Position numbers and translations under genes: made by a program. Positions 24,533-32,363 of a stretch of DNA of 32,717 nucleotides are shown here, in pieces (the first letter of the stretch is position 1; the number at the start of each line of letters is the position of its first letter). The notes below the pieces were generated by a model. That model was not told the DNA's origin. It did no database searches and worked only from the letters and a program-made list of their open reading frames with translations. The stretch comes from Candidatus Scybalomonas excrementigallinarum (GTDB lineage: Bacteria > Bacillota > Clostridia > Lachnospirales > Lachnospiraceae): positions 1 to 32,717 of the forward strand of contig DVIZ01000049.1 in assembly GCA_018710905.1 (NCBI GenBank), given 5' to 3'.

Positions 24533-25318
24533 ATGTGTGTGCAACGTTCATTTGACAATTGGACAAATGAGCAATTATTGCTACAGTATAAAGAAAAGCA
24601 AGAAATGGAAGTAAAACATGAACTAGTATTGCGTTATCTTTATGTAGTGAAAAGTATTGCTCTGCAAATGAGGGGGGTATATTTAAATTTCACACAGATC
24701 GAGGATATTGTTAATGAAGGTGTTCTTTGTATTATGAAGTCGCTAGATAAGTTTGAAATAGAAAAGGGAGTGAAATTTGAAACTTATATTACAAAAAGAA
24801 TTCGAGGGATGATTATTGATCTTGCAAGGAAGCAAGATTGGGTACCAAGAAGTGTAAGAAAAATGGGAAAAGATATCGAGAAAATAACAATTGATTTATA
24901 CAACGAGTTTGGAAGAGAGCCAACCGATGAAGAAGTTGCGAAACGATATGGAATTGAGTTAGAAAAATATAAAGAGTTTATGTCAAAATCTTCTGTTTTT
25001 AATATACTATCACTGGATTTAGTATTAGAAGAATTTTACGAAAAGAAAAAATATTTTTCCATTACAAATGAAAGCAGTATAAAACAGCCAGAGGAATATT
25101 GTTTGGACAATGAAGTGAAAGAATATCTAATAAAAGGGATCGATCAATTAGGAGAGAAAGAAAAGATAGTTGTCTCCCTTTATTATGTGGAAGAATTACA
25201 GATGAAAGAAATTGCAAAGGTTTTAGAACTGAGTGAACCTAGAATTTCTCAAATTCATGCTTCTGCATTAAAGAAGTTGAGAGTACATATGAAGAAATTT
25301 ATGCAAATGGCAAACTGA
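24533..25318 (+). CDS. sigD: Flagellar sigma factor sigma-28
   Basis: 261 residues; also called FliA. Region 2 includes FTQIEDIVNEGVLCIMKSLD and FETYITKRIRGMIIDLARKQ, followed by DWVPRSVRKMGKDI, the hallmark of FliA/SigD. Region 3 has FGREPTDEEVAKRYGIE. Region 4 ends with EKEKIVVSLYYVEELQMKEI and the helix-turn-helix ISQIHASALKKLR. It should drive the two sigma-28 promoters in this window (flagellin and fliD). Its anti-sigma FlgM is not in the window. The place near the end of the operon matches Bacillus, where promoter distance limits sigD expression. Confidence 0.95.
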   Translation: MCVQRSFDNWTNEQLLLQYKEKQEMEVKHELVLRYLYVVKSIALQMRGVYLNFTQIEDIVNEGVLCIMKSLDKFEIEKGVKFETYITKRIRGMIIDLARKQDWVPRSVRKMGKDIEKITIDLYNEFGREPTDEEVAKRYGIELEKYKEFMSKSSVFNILSLDLVLEEFYEKKKYFSITNESSIKQPEEYCLDNEVKEYLIKGIDQLGEKEKIVVSLYYVEELQMKEIAKVLELSEPRISQIHASALKKLRVHMKKFMQMAN

Positions 25319-25331
25319 AAGGAGAATCACT

Positions 25332-26078
25332 ATGTTTCATGGATTTTATAACTTAGCATCACAGATGATCTGTGAAAAGCGCAATATGAATGTTATTGGT
25401 AATAATATCGTAAATGCTACGACTCCAGGGTATAAAAAGGATACCTTTGTTGCCACTACCTTTCAGGAACAATTAGTCAATCGAACACAACATAGTAGTA
25501 AGACCTCAGAGCAAATTGGAACGACACAGATGATGAGAACAGGAAAGGTTACAACGACAGATTATGCACAAGGTGGTTTTGAACTCACCGATGAAGAATT
25601 TGATTTTGCTCTTGGAACCTCTGGTTTTTTTCAAATTCAAAAGTCAGATGGAACGGTTGTGTATACAAGAAACGGTTCTTTTTACATGGATGACGATGGC
25701 TACTTAGCATTACAAGGAGTGGGAAGAGTTCTAGGGGAGAATGGAGAGATTTATTTAGGACAGGATAATATTACTGCGGATAATCATGGAAATATTTATG
25801 ATACCAATGGAAATTTTTATGGTCAAATATCCATTCGAGACTTTGAAGATTATGATAGCCTTTTAAAAAATGATAATGGAACTTATACATCGAGTGACGA
25901 AGGAATTCAAAAGAGAGGTTTGATTCAGTGGAAGGCGTTAGAGACGTCCAATGTGAATCCTGTTATTGAAATGACGATGATGATGAGTGGACAAAGATCG
26001 TTACAAAGTTCGGCTCAGATGTTAAAGATGTATGATCAATTGATGGGAAAAATCGTTTCCGACATTGGAAAATTATAG
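25332..26078 (+). CDS. flgF: Flagellar distal rod protein, FlgF/FlhO type
   Basis: 248 residues. The N-terminus MFHGFYNLASQMICEKRNMN with VIGNNIVNATTPGYKKD resembles Bacillus FlhO. The middle contains FDFALGTSGFFQIQKSDG and TRNGSFYMDDDGYLALQG. The C-terminal helix is ETSNVNPVIEMTMMMSGQRS. It has the whole FlgE/F/G fold; FlgF rather than FlgG is chosen from its first position in the pair and its FlhO-like start. The ribosome site is AAAGGAGAA. Confidence 0.8.
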   Translation: MFHGFYNLASQMICEKRNMNVIGNNIVNATTPGYKKDTFVATTFQEQLVNRTQHSSKTSEQIGTTQMMRTGKVTTTDYAQGGFELTDEEFDFALGTSGFFQIQKSDGTVVYTRNGSFYMDDDGYLALQGVGRVLGENGEIYLGQDNITADNHGNIYDTNGNFYGQISIRDFEDYDSLLKNDNGTYTSSDEGIQKRGLIQWKALETSNVNPVIEMTMMMSGQRSLQSSAQMLKMYDQLMGKIVSDIGKL

Positions 26079-26089
26079 GAGGTGTTTTT

Positions 26090-26800
26090 GTGAATGCATC
26101 ATTTTATGTAGCAGCATTAGGTGCTTGTAATCAACAAGAACGTTTGAATGTTGTGGCAAATAACTTAGCCAATATTAATACCGAAGGTTATCAAACAAAA
26201 GATTTATCTTTTATTGAGTTAATGCGATACAATCTTAATGCAGATGGAAAAGAGAAAACAAAATTACAAGCAGGGGCAGGCTCTACTTATAAAGCAGTGA
26301 CAACAAACTTTCAATCAGGAGCGATTGAACAGACAGAAAGTCAGTATGATTATGCGATCATTGGTGATGGTTTCTTTATGTTACAAAATCCGGAAACCAA
26401 TGAGATTACTTATACAAGAAATGGACATTTTATCCTATCAAAGCATGGAGAAAATTCTTATTTAGCAAATGAAAATGGAAAATATGTATTAAGTACAGAT
26501 AAAAAGCCGATTGTGCTAGTGGATGGAGAAGTGAAAGATCAAATTGGGGTAGCTGATTTCACAAATAAACATTGGTTGGAGAACATTGGAGAAAATGAAT
26601 ATCGAGCTAATGAGAGAAATGGAAGACCCGTGTTAGTAGAAAATGCCATGGTACAAGATCATTGTCTTGAATTATCTAATGTAAATATAGCAGAAGAATA
26701 TATGAAGATGGTAGAAAGTCAAAGAGCCTATAGTTATGCACTAAAAATGTTGCAGACATCCGATGAAATAGAAACCGTGATCAGCAACTTGCGCGGATAG
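26090..26800 (+). CDS. flgG: Flagellar distal rod protein, FlgG/FlhP type
   Basis: 236 residues from a GTG start with AGGAGGTG upstream. N-terminal motif: ERLNVVANNLANINTEGYQT. The centre has YAIIGDGFFMLQNPETN and TRNGHFILS. The C-terminal LELSNVNIAEEYMKMVESQR with AYSYALKMLQTSDEIE is close to the FlgG consensus. It is a little short for FlgG (usually near 260). Last gene of the main operon; its stop lies within the stem of the terminator. Confidence 0.8.
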   Translation: MNASFYVAALGACNQQERLNVVANNLANINTEGYQTKDLSFIELMRYNLNADGKEKTKLQAGAGSTYKAVTTNFQSGAIEQTESQYDYAIIGDGFFMLQNPETNEITYTRNGHFILSKHGENSYLANENGKYVLSTDKKPIVLVDGEVKDQIGVADFTNKHWLENIGENEYRANERNGRPVLVENAMVQDHCLELSNVNIAEEYMKMVESQRAYSYALKMLQTSDEIETVISNLRG

Positions 26801-26850
26801 AGAAAAACGATGAGAAGCACGCTTTGCGAGCTTCTCACGTTTTTCTCTAT
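26797..26850. terminator. Bidirectional terminator ending the main operon and comFB
   Basis: A 21-bp stem pairs 26797-26818 with 26830-26850 with one bulged A (at about 26810) and an 11-nt loop. The arms carry an A5 run and a T5 run, so it can serve both strands. The flgG stop codon (26798-26800) is part of the stem, and the convergent ComFB gene ends 5 bp beyond it. Confidence 0.85.
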
Positions 26851-26854
26851 GAAT

Positions 26855-27373
26855 TTATTTGTGATGTGGGTGTTCTTTCACGAGCATACAAGCCTTCATC
26901 ACTTCAATTGTTACTTCTCCTTCTAATTTATCGGAGTAATAATTGAGCAATGGTGATGTGCTATTGTCTTGAACAACGACATATTTTGCAGGTAAGTTTG
27001 TTAAAGCAACAGCGATGGTGTCCACAAAGCAACGATTGCATGTGCACATTCCAAGCGTGTGCATATATTCTTCTGCTTTTTTACGGACGATTGCTTCCAT
27101 AACATTTACATAATAGTAAGATTCATCGTTCTCCTCTTGTTTCTCTACCGAAGAATTAGGAAGGGAAAACGAATTTTTGGCTCCATTTGTATTATTGGAA
27201 TCAGAGGATATCTCTGAGTTAGAATTGTCAAGGAATTCCTCTTCTAAATGAGCGCGAATGAGTTCCGCTACAGGATCGTTTTCATTTTGTGCATCGACTA
27301 TGGAGATGCTTGGCTGTTCTTCTGATGGACTCAGCTCTTTTTCTTTGGAAAAATTAGAATAATGATTCTGCAT
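26855..27373 (-). CDS. ComFB-domain protein with disordered N-terminus
   Basis: 172 residues on the minus strand; ATG at 27373 with AAGGGGG upstream. Residues 1-85 are polar and acidic with Ser/Asn/Glu runs, probably disordered. Residues 86-170 form a ComFB domain: YVNVMEAIVRKKAEEYM, then CTCNRCFVDTIAVALTNLP and KYVVVQD. Cysteines C110, C112 and C115 look like a zinc site. The name comes from Bacillus competence; cyanobacterial and other members have been reported as cyclic-dinucleotide receptors. A c-di-GMP link to motility would suit its place between the main operon and fliD. Family confident; ligand inferred. Confidence 0.8.
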   Translation of the reverse strand: MQNHYSNFSKEKELSPSEEQPSISIVDAQNENDPVAELIRAHLEEEFLDNSNSEISSDSNNTNGAKNSFSLPNSSVEKQEENDESYYYVNVMEAIVRKKAEEYMHTLGMCTCNRCFVDTIAVALTNLPAKYVVVQDNSTSPLLNYYSDKLEGEVTIEVMKACMLVKEHPHHK

Positions 27374-27392
27374 AATTTACCCCCTTATAGAT

Positions 27393-27405
27393 ATGTATAA
27401 TACAT
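27393..27405. promoter_or_regulatory. Short inverted repeat upstream of the ComFB gene
   Basis: ATGTAT-A-ATACAT is a perfect 6-bp inverted repeat around one base, 20 bp before the ComFB start. It could be an operator, or simply the AT-rich -10 region of its promoter (TATTAT or TATACA on the minus strand). No convincing -35 was found. Confidence 0.3.
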
Positions 27406-27500
27406 TGACGCAAAAGTATCCTTTGAAAAAAAGAGCACTGTCATTCTTATAAGGTAGCTTTTACGATAGTGAAAATAAAAGAATCTTCACTCACTGGTAT

Positions 27501-27527
27501 TAATTTAAGTATACTATATGTCGATAA
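27501..27527 (+). promoter_or_regulatory. Sigma-28-like promoter of fliD
   Basis: TAAT (27501-27504), a 15-nt spacer, then GTCGATAA (27520-27527), one mismatch from the SigD -10 consensus GCCGATAA. It lies about 130 bp before the fliD start. The 284-bp gap (27374-27657) between the divergent ComFB gene and fliD holds nothing else that I can support. Confidence 0.65.
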
Positions 27528-27657
27528 ATAAGTATAGAGAAAAGATAGGAATTAATAAAAGAGAATAGTAAGAGTACAAATAAGATGGAATAGAAAGAAA
27601 AATAGATAAATTTTAATAAAAGTTGATAGGAATAGATTGGATAAAGGAGTGAAAAAT

Positions 27658-29982
27658 ATGGCGAGTATTTATGCGACAAACAGTTCATCAAGTACGAGCA
27701 CAAGTGGATTAAAAGGGTATGGAGGATTAGCCAGTGGGCTTGATCGAGATTCTTTAATTGAGGCAATGACAACAGGAACGAGAAGTAAAATTGCTAAACA
27801 AAAACAAAAGATTCAAAGTCTAAAGTGGAAACAAGAGGCTTATCAAAGTATTAGTTCGAAATTAATTGAGTTCTCTAGCAATTATTTATCCATGAGTTCA
27901 AAAAATTCTTTAATTAGCTCTAGCTTTTTTGCAAAAAGTGATCTCACGGTAAATGGAGCAAATAGTAAATATGTGAAAGTTTCTGGTTACTCGAATATTA
28001 GCGATAGTTTAGCAATTAATGGAGTAAAGCAGCTGGCAAAAAAAGCGTCTTATACGACGGGGATGATTGAAAGTCAAGGGTTAGAAACAGGGGTAATTGA
28101 CTTAAGTAAGAAACAGAGTGTAGATGTGTTAGGCGGTACTACATTAAAGATCAAATATGGTTCTGGAAATGTAGAAGAAGAATATGAAATTACATTAAAG
28201 AAAGATGGAGATTATTCTACTCCAGAAAAGGTGGTAGAATCGTTAAACGCTTCTTTAAAAGAAGTAGAAGGACCAAAGGGCAAAACATTATCCGAATACA
28301 TGGAGTTTAGCCAAGTAAATGGTGTGTTAACTTTAACGGATAAGCAAAACAATGGGATTAAAATTGTTGGAGGAGATGCGGCGTATTATCTTGGATATGG
28401 AGATAAGGAAGATGGATCTGGATTGGAAGATGGTAGTGTTCCATTAATTGCTTCAAGAGAAATTATATCCCAAAAAGAAGTTACATTATCGGATTATTTA
28501 CAAGGAAAAACGATAGATTTTATGTACAATGGAACGACTGTTTCCGCAAAGTTAAATATTACAGGAGATAGCCAAAAGGCATGGCTAGAAAGTGTCCAAA
28601 AATCATTACAAGAGGCCTTTGACAAGAAAATTGGGCTAAATCGTATTAGTGTAGAATTAGAAGAGAATGAGAAAAAGGAGCCAATAAAATTGGTATTTAA
28701 AACAAAGATACCAGATGGATCCAATAGTGATGATCCGACATCTGTATTAAAAGTGACAGGTGGAACAGCACCCCTTGATGCATTAGGATTATCCGTTGGA
28801 GATTCCAATCATTTAAACTTAAACTCTAAAGTGAGTAGTTTTATGGGAGATACGGGAACAAGTTCAACATATTCTTTAAAAACTAATAATGAGTCAATTG
28901 ATATTACAGGAGATGATACGATTCAAGATGTGATTGATAAAATCAATAAGTCGGACGCAAAAGTAAAAGTCACTTATTTAGAGACAGCCAATCGCTTTCA
29001 AATTACATCAACAGAAGAAGGTGCAAGTGGAAAAATTTCCATTGATGCAACAAATAATGATTTTGCACAAAAGCTATTAGGATTAAAAAACGAAGATAGT
29101 AAAGTAGTTAATGTGTCCGGACAAGATGCCATTATCAATATAAGCTATGATGGTGTGGAAACTGAGATTCGTAGAAGCAGTAATACTTTTGATTTAGAAG
29201 GGCTTGCTGTAACCGTATCGGGAGAATTTGGATATACCGGTGATAACCTTGATACAACAGCAGAGGCTGTTACTTTTTCCGCAAAGGCCAATACAGAAAA
29301 AGTAATCAATTCAGTAAAAGAGATGGTAGAGGCTTATAATTCTATTATTGAGGCAGTGAACAAAGAGATTAGCACAAAACCAAATCGTTCTTATACGCCA
29401 CTTACGGATGAACAAAAAGAAGAAATGTCTGAAAGTCAGATTGAAAAATGGGAAGAAAAAGCAAAAGAAGGATTACTCTTTAATGATTCTGATTTAAGTT
29501 CTTTAGCAAGTAGTATGCGTTTTGTTTTAAAGGATGCAGGACTTGATTATCAAAAATTGGAAAGAATTGGATTAACTGCTTCTACAAATGCCAGTGACAA
29601 CGGAAAACTTGTCTTAGATGAGGATAAATTGACAGCAGCTCTTGAGACGGAACCAACGTTAGTACAAAAGTTATTTGCAGGAGATGGAACGAGCAATGGG
29701 TTAATGACAAATATTAAAAATGTATTTGAACAGTATGCAAAAAAGGAAGGCTCTTCAAAAGGAATTTTAGTAGATAAAGCAGGATCTTCTTTAGCACCTC
29801 TTAGTCTATTGACGAATACGATTTATAAGCAGTTGGAAGATATGGATAAAACGTTAAAGAGCTTACAAGCCTATCTAACAACAGAACAAGATCGTTATAT
29901 TTCTAAGTTTGCTTCCTTAGAAACAGTAATTGCTCAAATGAATAGCCAAAGCAGTTGGTTATCACAACAATTTAGTGCATAA
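27658..29982 (+). CDS. fliD: Flagellar filament cap protein FliD
   Basis: 774 residues from ATG 27658, with AAAGGAG 8 nt upstream; a TTG at 27637 is in frame but overlaps that site. The N-terminal FliD_N block is GGLASGLDRDSLIEAMTTGT with SLKWKQEAYQSISSKL. The C-terminal FliD_C region (about 540-770) has TEKVINSVKEMVEAYNSI, LLFNDSDLSSLASSMR and the end SQSSWLSQQF. It caps the filament and folds flagellin. It is much longer than the 450-500 residues of Bacillus or enteric FliD; the extra length is in the exposed middle part. Confidence 0.95.
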   Translation: MASIYATNSSSSTSTSGLKGYGGLASGLDRDSLIEAMTTGTRSKIAKQKQKIQSLKWKQEAYQSISSKLIEFSSNYLSMSSKNSLISSSFFAKSDLTVNGANSKYVKVSGYSNISDSLAINGVKQLAKKASYTTGMIESQGLETGVIDLSKKQSVDVLGGTTLKIKYGSGNVEEEYEITLKKDGDYSTPEKVVESLNASLKEVEGPKGKTLSEYMEFSQVNGVLTLTDKQNNGIKIVGGDAAYYLGYGDKEDGSGLEDGSVPLIASREIISQKEVTLSDYLQGKTIDFMYNGTTVSAKLNITGDSQKAWLESVQKSLQEAFDKKIGLNRISVELEENEKKEPIKLVFKTKIPDGSNSDDPTSVLKVTGGTAPLDALGLSVGDSNHLNLNSKVSSFMGDTGTSSTYSLKTNNESIDITGDDTIQDVIDKINKSDAKVKVTYLETANRFQITSTEEGASGKISIDATNNDFAQKLLGLKNEDSKVVNVSGQDAIINISYDGVETEIRRSSNTFDLEGLAVTVSGEFGYTGDNLDTTAEAVTFSAKANTEKVINSVKEMVEAYNSIIEAVNKEISTKPNRSYTPLTDEQKEEMSESQIEKWEEKAKEGLLFNDSDLSSLASSMRFVLKDAGLDYQKLERIGLTASTNASDNGKLVLDEDKLTAALETEPTLVQKLFAGDGTSNGLMTNIKNVFEQYAKKEGSSKGILVDKAGSSLAPLSLLTNTIYKQLEDMDKTLKSLQAYLTTEQDRYISKFASLETVIAQMNSQSSWLSQQFSA

Positions 29983-30011
29983 ATAATGAAATAAGTGAGG
30001 ATATATAAAAG

Positions 30012-30383
30012 ATGAATTTACAAGGATATCAACAATACAAAGAACAAAGTATTTATACAATGACACAGGGGGAATTATTAAATCTTCTCTATGATGAATT
30101 GATGAAGCGATTATTAAGAGCCGAATTAGCATTACAGGATAAAAATTTTGAGCTATTTGATGGTTCTATTGGACGCGCAAGAGAAATTGTACAGTATTTA
30201 AAAAATACATTAAATCGTAAGTATCCAATTAGTTTTGAACTGAATCGGATGTATGATTTTTTCTTATATGAATTAAGCCGTATTCATGCAGGAAGAGACG
30301 TGGAAGTCATAAAAGAATTAAAGCCATTAGTGCAGGATTTAAGAGAGGCTTTTCGAGAAGCAAGCCAAAAAGTAGCAAAATAA
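30012..30383 (+). CDS. fliS: Flagellin chaperone FliS
   Basis: 123 residues, a small helical bundle that binds the flagellin C-terminus before export. Family signatures: the start GYQQYKEQSIYTMTQGELL, LLYDELMKRLLRAELAL and LNRKYPISFELNRMYDF. The length is normal. It follows fliD by 29 bp, as nearly always in Firmicutes. In some species FliS also influences FliW-CsrA balance through flagellin. Confidence 0.95.
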   Translation: MNLQGYQQYKEQSIYTMTQGELLNLLYDELMKRLLRAELALQDKNFELFDGSIGRAREIVQYLKNTLNRKYPISFELNRMYDFFLYELSRIHAGRDVEVIKELKPLVQDLREAFREASQKVAK

Positions 30384-30424
30384 AAATCAGTATAAAAAAT
30401 TCATAGTAATGTAAGGATATGGAT

Positions 30425-30823
30425 ATGGAAGAAATGGAAATATGGCTTGAGATTGCGAAACAACTACAAGCAGAATATCGGCACATCTGTGAAATTCGGC
30501 GTTTAACAGAAGAAATGAGAGAGGCTTTTCAACGAGATGATACGGTTTCCGTGCAATTAATTCTTGGTATGAGACAAGAGGAAATGAATGAATATGATCG
30601 CTGTGAAGAGAAAATTCATATATTAGACTGTTGTTTTCAAGGTGGAAAGCAGGAGAGAGAGCGATGGTTAAAATCCGAAAAAAGCTTAGTGGATGAGAAT
30701 GAAATGAAAAGAAAGTCTGCAGAATTATACCATTCGATTCAAAATCAGCTGAAGCTAACGATGGAAATAGATAAGAGATTAAATAAAAAAATTGCGGGAG
30801 AAGATTCCTTTTATAAAAAATAA
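30425..30823 (+). CDS. Small helical protein, FliT-like by position
   Basis: 132 residues from ATG 30425 (AAGGA 7 nt upstream); an ATG at 30419 is too close to it. The protein is nearly all charged helix (IAKQLQAEYRHICEIRRL; KLTMEIDKRLNKKIAG) with a Cys-rich bend (HILDCCFQGG). No signature is strong enough to name it, but a small helical gene after fliS is the usual place of FliT, the FliD chaperone. It could also be another type III chaperone. It ends 16 bp before a strong bidirectional terminator. Confidence 0.65.
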   Translation: MEEMEIWLEIAKQLQAEYRHICEIRRLTEEMREAFQRDDTVSVQLILGMRQEEMNEYDRCEEKIHILDCCFQGGKQERERWLKSEKSLVDENEMKRKSAELYHSIQNQLKLTMEIDKRLNKKIAGEDSFYKK

Positions 30824-30839
30824 ACTTTTGATAGACATG

Positions 30840-30880
30840 AAAATAGGACTGTTGTTACAAGATAGCAACAGTCCTATTTT
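30840..30880. terminator. Perfect bidirectional terminator between the FliT-like gene and the C39-like gene
   Basis: A perfect 15-bp stem pairs 30840-30854 with 30866-30880 around an 11-nt loop; arms begin with AAAA and end with TTTT. It serves the convergent genes on both strands. The stop codon of the minus-strand lipoprotein gene (30874-30876) lies within the stem. Confidence 0.9.
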
Positions 30881-31572
30881 GTTGGTTTTGGAAGGGAAAC
30901 TTCCCATAGAGGGCCACCAGCAGAAGCCGTCATTTTTAATTCTTTTATGATAGTCTTAATGTTCCAAGTTTTCTTTGTATTATCATAGTTATTTACATCT
31001 GCAATGTGAAGTTTTCCATTTTTTGTTGTTCCCAAAATAAGAATAAAATGTCCTTCTTCCGTAAAATTCCCTTTCCCCATTAAAGCGACTAAAATATGGT
31101 TCGAATTAAGGGAAGAGAGAATTGTCTGTTTGGAAGGATTTGTTATGCTTGTCACTTGAAAACCAAAAGAAGAGAGTCCTTCTGGTATAATTGTGTGATA
31201 AGAGCCATTTTTTGACGCCCAAAAACCATTTTCTGCTGCCCAATCTGCCATTTTATCGGGGGCCATTTGTGGATCGATAAAACTGCTAACAAGACAAGCT
31301 AATGTAGTTGGACCGCATCCATAGATGGAGAGAGGATCTTCCCCTCCATATAAATGTTGATACCAGCGAATATCGTTTTGATTGTAATAAGTAATCGGGC
31401 CAAGAGAGCTATTTAAAATAGCAGCGTAGATATCGTGTTTGGATGAGGATGATGTTGTAGCAATAGCCGTTTCTTGTTTTGGAGTGCTAATTTGTTGCCG
31501 ACTTTCTGTTTTGGAACAACTAGAGAATAGGAAACAGGCGCAGAAAAAAAAGAGTAATAAATATTTTTTCAT
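30874..31572 (-). CDS. Lipoprotein with C39-like cysteine peptidase domain
   Basis: 232 residues on the minus strand; AAGGAG lies upstream of ATG 31572. The N-terminus is a lipoprotein signal (MKKYLLLFFFCACFLFSSC) with lipid-modified C19 expected. After a Ser/Thr/Lys linker is a papain-like Peptidase_C39_2 domain (about 58-230): ITYYNQNDIRW, the catalytic block YGCGPTTLA with C86, EEGHFILILG with H175 and LHIADVNN with D192. All catalytic residues are present. Such proteins are surface hydrolases acting on peptides or wall stems. It lies downstream of fliW-csrA on the same strand and may share their transcript. Link to flagella is unknown. Confidence 0.85.
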   Translation of the reverse strand: MKKYLLLFFFCACFLFSSCSKTESRQQISTPKQETAIATTSSSSKHDIYAAILNSSLGPITYYNQNDIRWYQHLYGGEDPLSIYGCGPTTLACLVSSFIDPQMAPDKMADWAAENGFWASKNGSYHTIIPEGLSSFGFQVTSITNPSKQTILSSLNSNHILVALMGKGNFTEEGHFILILGTTKNGKLHIADVNNYDNTKKTWNIKTIIKELKMTASAGGPLWEVSLPKPTK

Positions 31573-31610
31573 AAGTATTCTCCTTAATAATCCTAACTTT
31601 TGTCAGTTCT

Positions 31611-31844
31611 TTATGGATTTTTTTGTTCCAAAAGTTGTTTTAAAAGCATAACCGAAGTTTTATCTGGTGTGGAAGCCTCTTTATTGGTAGAGGCAGCTTC
31701 TAAAAGTTCCGTTCGAACGATAGGAATATCTTTTGGAGCATCGATGGCTAGCTTTACCCAATCGGAGCCAGAATCAACGATGGTAATTGTAATATTATCA
31801 CCGATGACGAGAGATTCATTTTTTTTCCGCTGTAGAATTAACAT
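31611..31844 (-). CDS. csrA: Translational regulator CsrA
   Basis: 77 residues from ATG 31844, with AGGAGGAAT upstream; the longer frame from 31880 would put 12 foreign residues before the family's standard start. The core [20 protein letters not shown] and [18 protein letters not shown] is CsrA. The C-terminus is about 10-15 residues longer than in enteric CsrA, as in many Firmicutes. CsrA binds GGA hairpins; the flagellin leader here offers two. The gene overlaps fliW by 29 bp. Confidence 0.96.
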   Translation of the reverse strand: MLILQRKKNESLVIGDNITITIVDSGSDWVKLAIDAPKDIPIVRTELLEAASTNKEASTPDKTSVMLLKQLLEQKNP

Positions 31845-32295
31845 GAGATTCCTCCTTTTTTTGAAATGTAGATAAGGCATGGCGGAATGTATAGTCTTTC
31901 GAATCTAGCATAATTTGGCAGGCATATCGATTTTGGTTATTCACTGCGATTGGACATTTTAAATTAATGGTACAATCTTTTATTTCGTCATGAATCACAG
32001 AAATGACATAATAGGAAATCTCTTTTTCAAAATCCTTTGATATTTGTAGCAATTTTTGATCTTCCGTTGATAAATATGGTTCATAAGAAGGAAGAAGATA
32101 AAAAGGATTCATAATAATAAAAGACAGAGAAGGAGTTTTTATACTCTGTAGGGAGAGCATAAAATCACTGGCTGGATCAAAAGGAAGAGGAAGGAAATCA
32201 GTTTCCTCTTCAAAGCCGAATAAACCATTTGGAAAATGTACCACATCTTCTTTTGTATAAGAGATATTACCAAAGTAATTGGCAAGTAAATTCAT
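31816..32295 (-). CDS. fliW: Flagellar assembly factor FliW
   Basis: 159 residues; TGAGGT lies upstream of ATG 32295. The family pattern includes [32 protein letters not shown] and a strand with VSVIHDE-like residues ([20 protein letters not shown]). FliW binds CsrA allosterically and is itself titrated by flagellin. It overlaps csrA by 29 bp, so the two are translationally coupled. The upstream neighbour is flgL, as in Bacillus. Confidence 0.95.
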   Translation of the reverse strand: MNLLANYFGNISYTKEDVVHFPNGLFGFEEETDFLPLPFDPASDFMLSLQSIKTPSLSFIIMNPFYLLPSYEPYLSTEDQKLLQISKDFEKEISYYVISVIHDEIKDCTINLKCPIAVNNQNRYACQIMLDSKDYTFRHALSTFQKKEESHVNSTAEKK

Positions 32296-32318
32296 AAATT
32301 AATACCTCACAATTCTAT

Positions 32319-32348
32319 CGATGAAAAAACAATGCTTTCATCGTTTTT
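32319..32348. other. Hairpin between flgL and fliW
   Basis: CGATGAAA (32319-32326) pairs with TTTCATCG (32336-32343), loop 9 nt, followed on the plus strand by five Ts. On the transcribed minus strand the T-run precedes the hairpin as As, so it is unlikely to stop flgL transcripts. It may be an intergenic mRNA stem just upstream of the fliW ribosome site. Confidence 0.4.
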
Positions 32349-32363
32349 CTAATCGTTATATCA

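Noticed and set aside
31845-31880. Longer CsrA start at 31880
   Set aside because: It adds residues not found in CsrA; ATG 31844 has AGGAGG and gives the standard MLILQRKK start.
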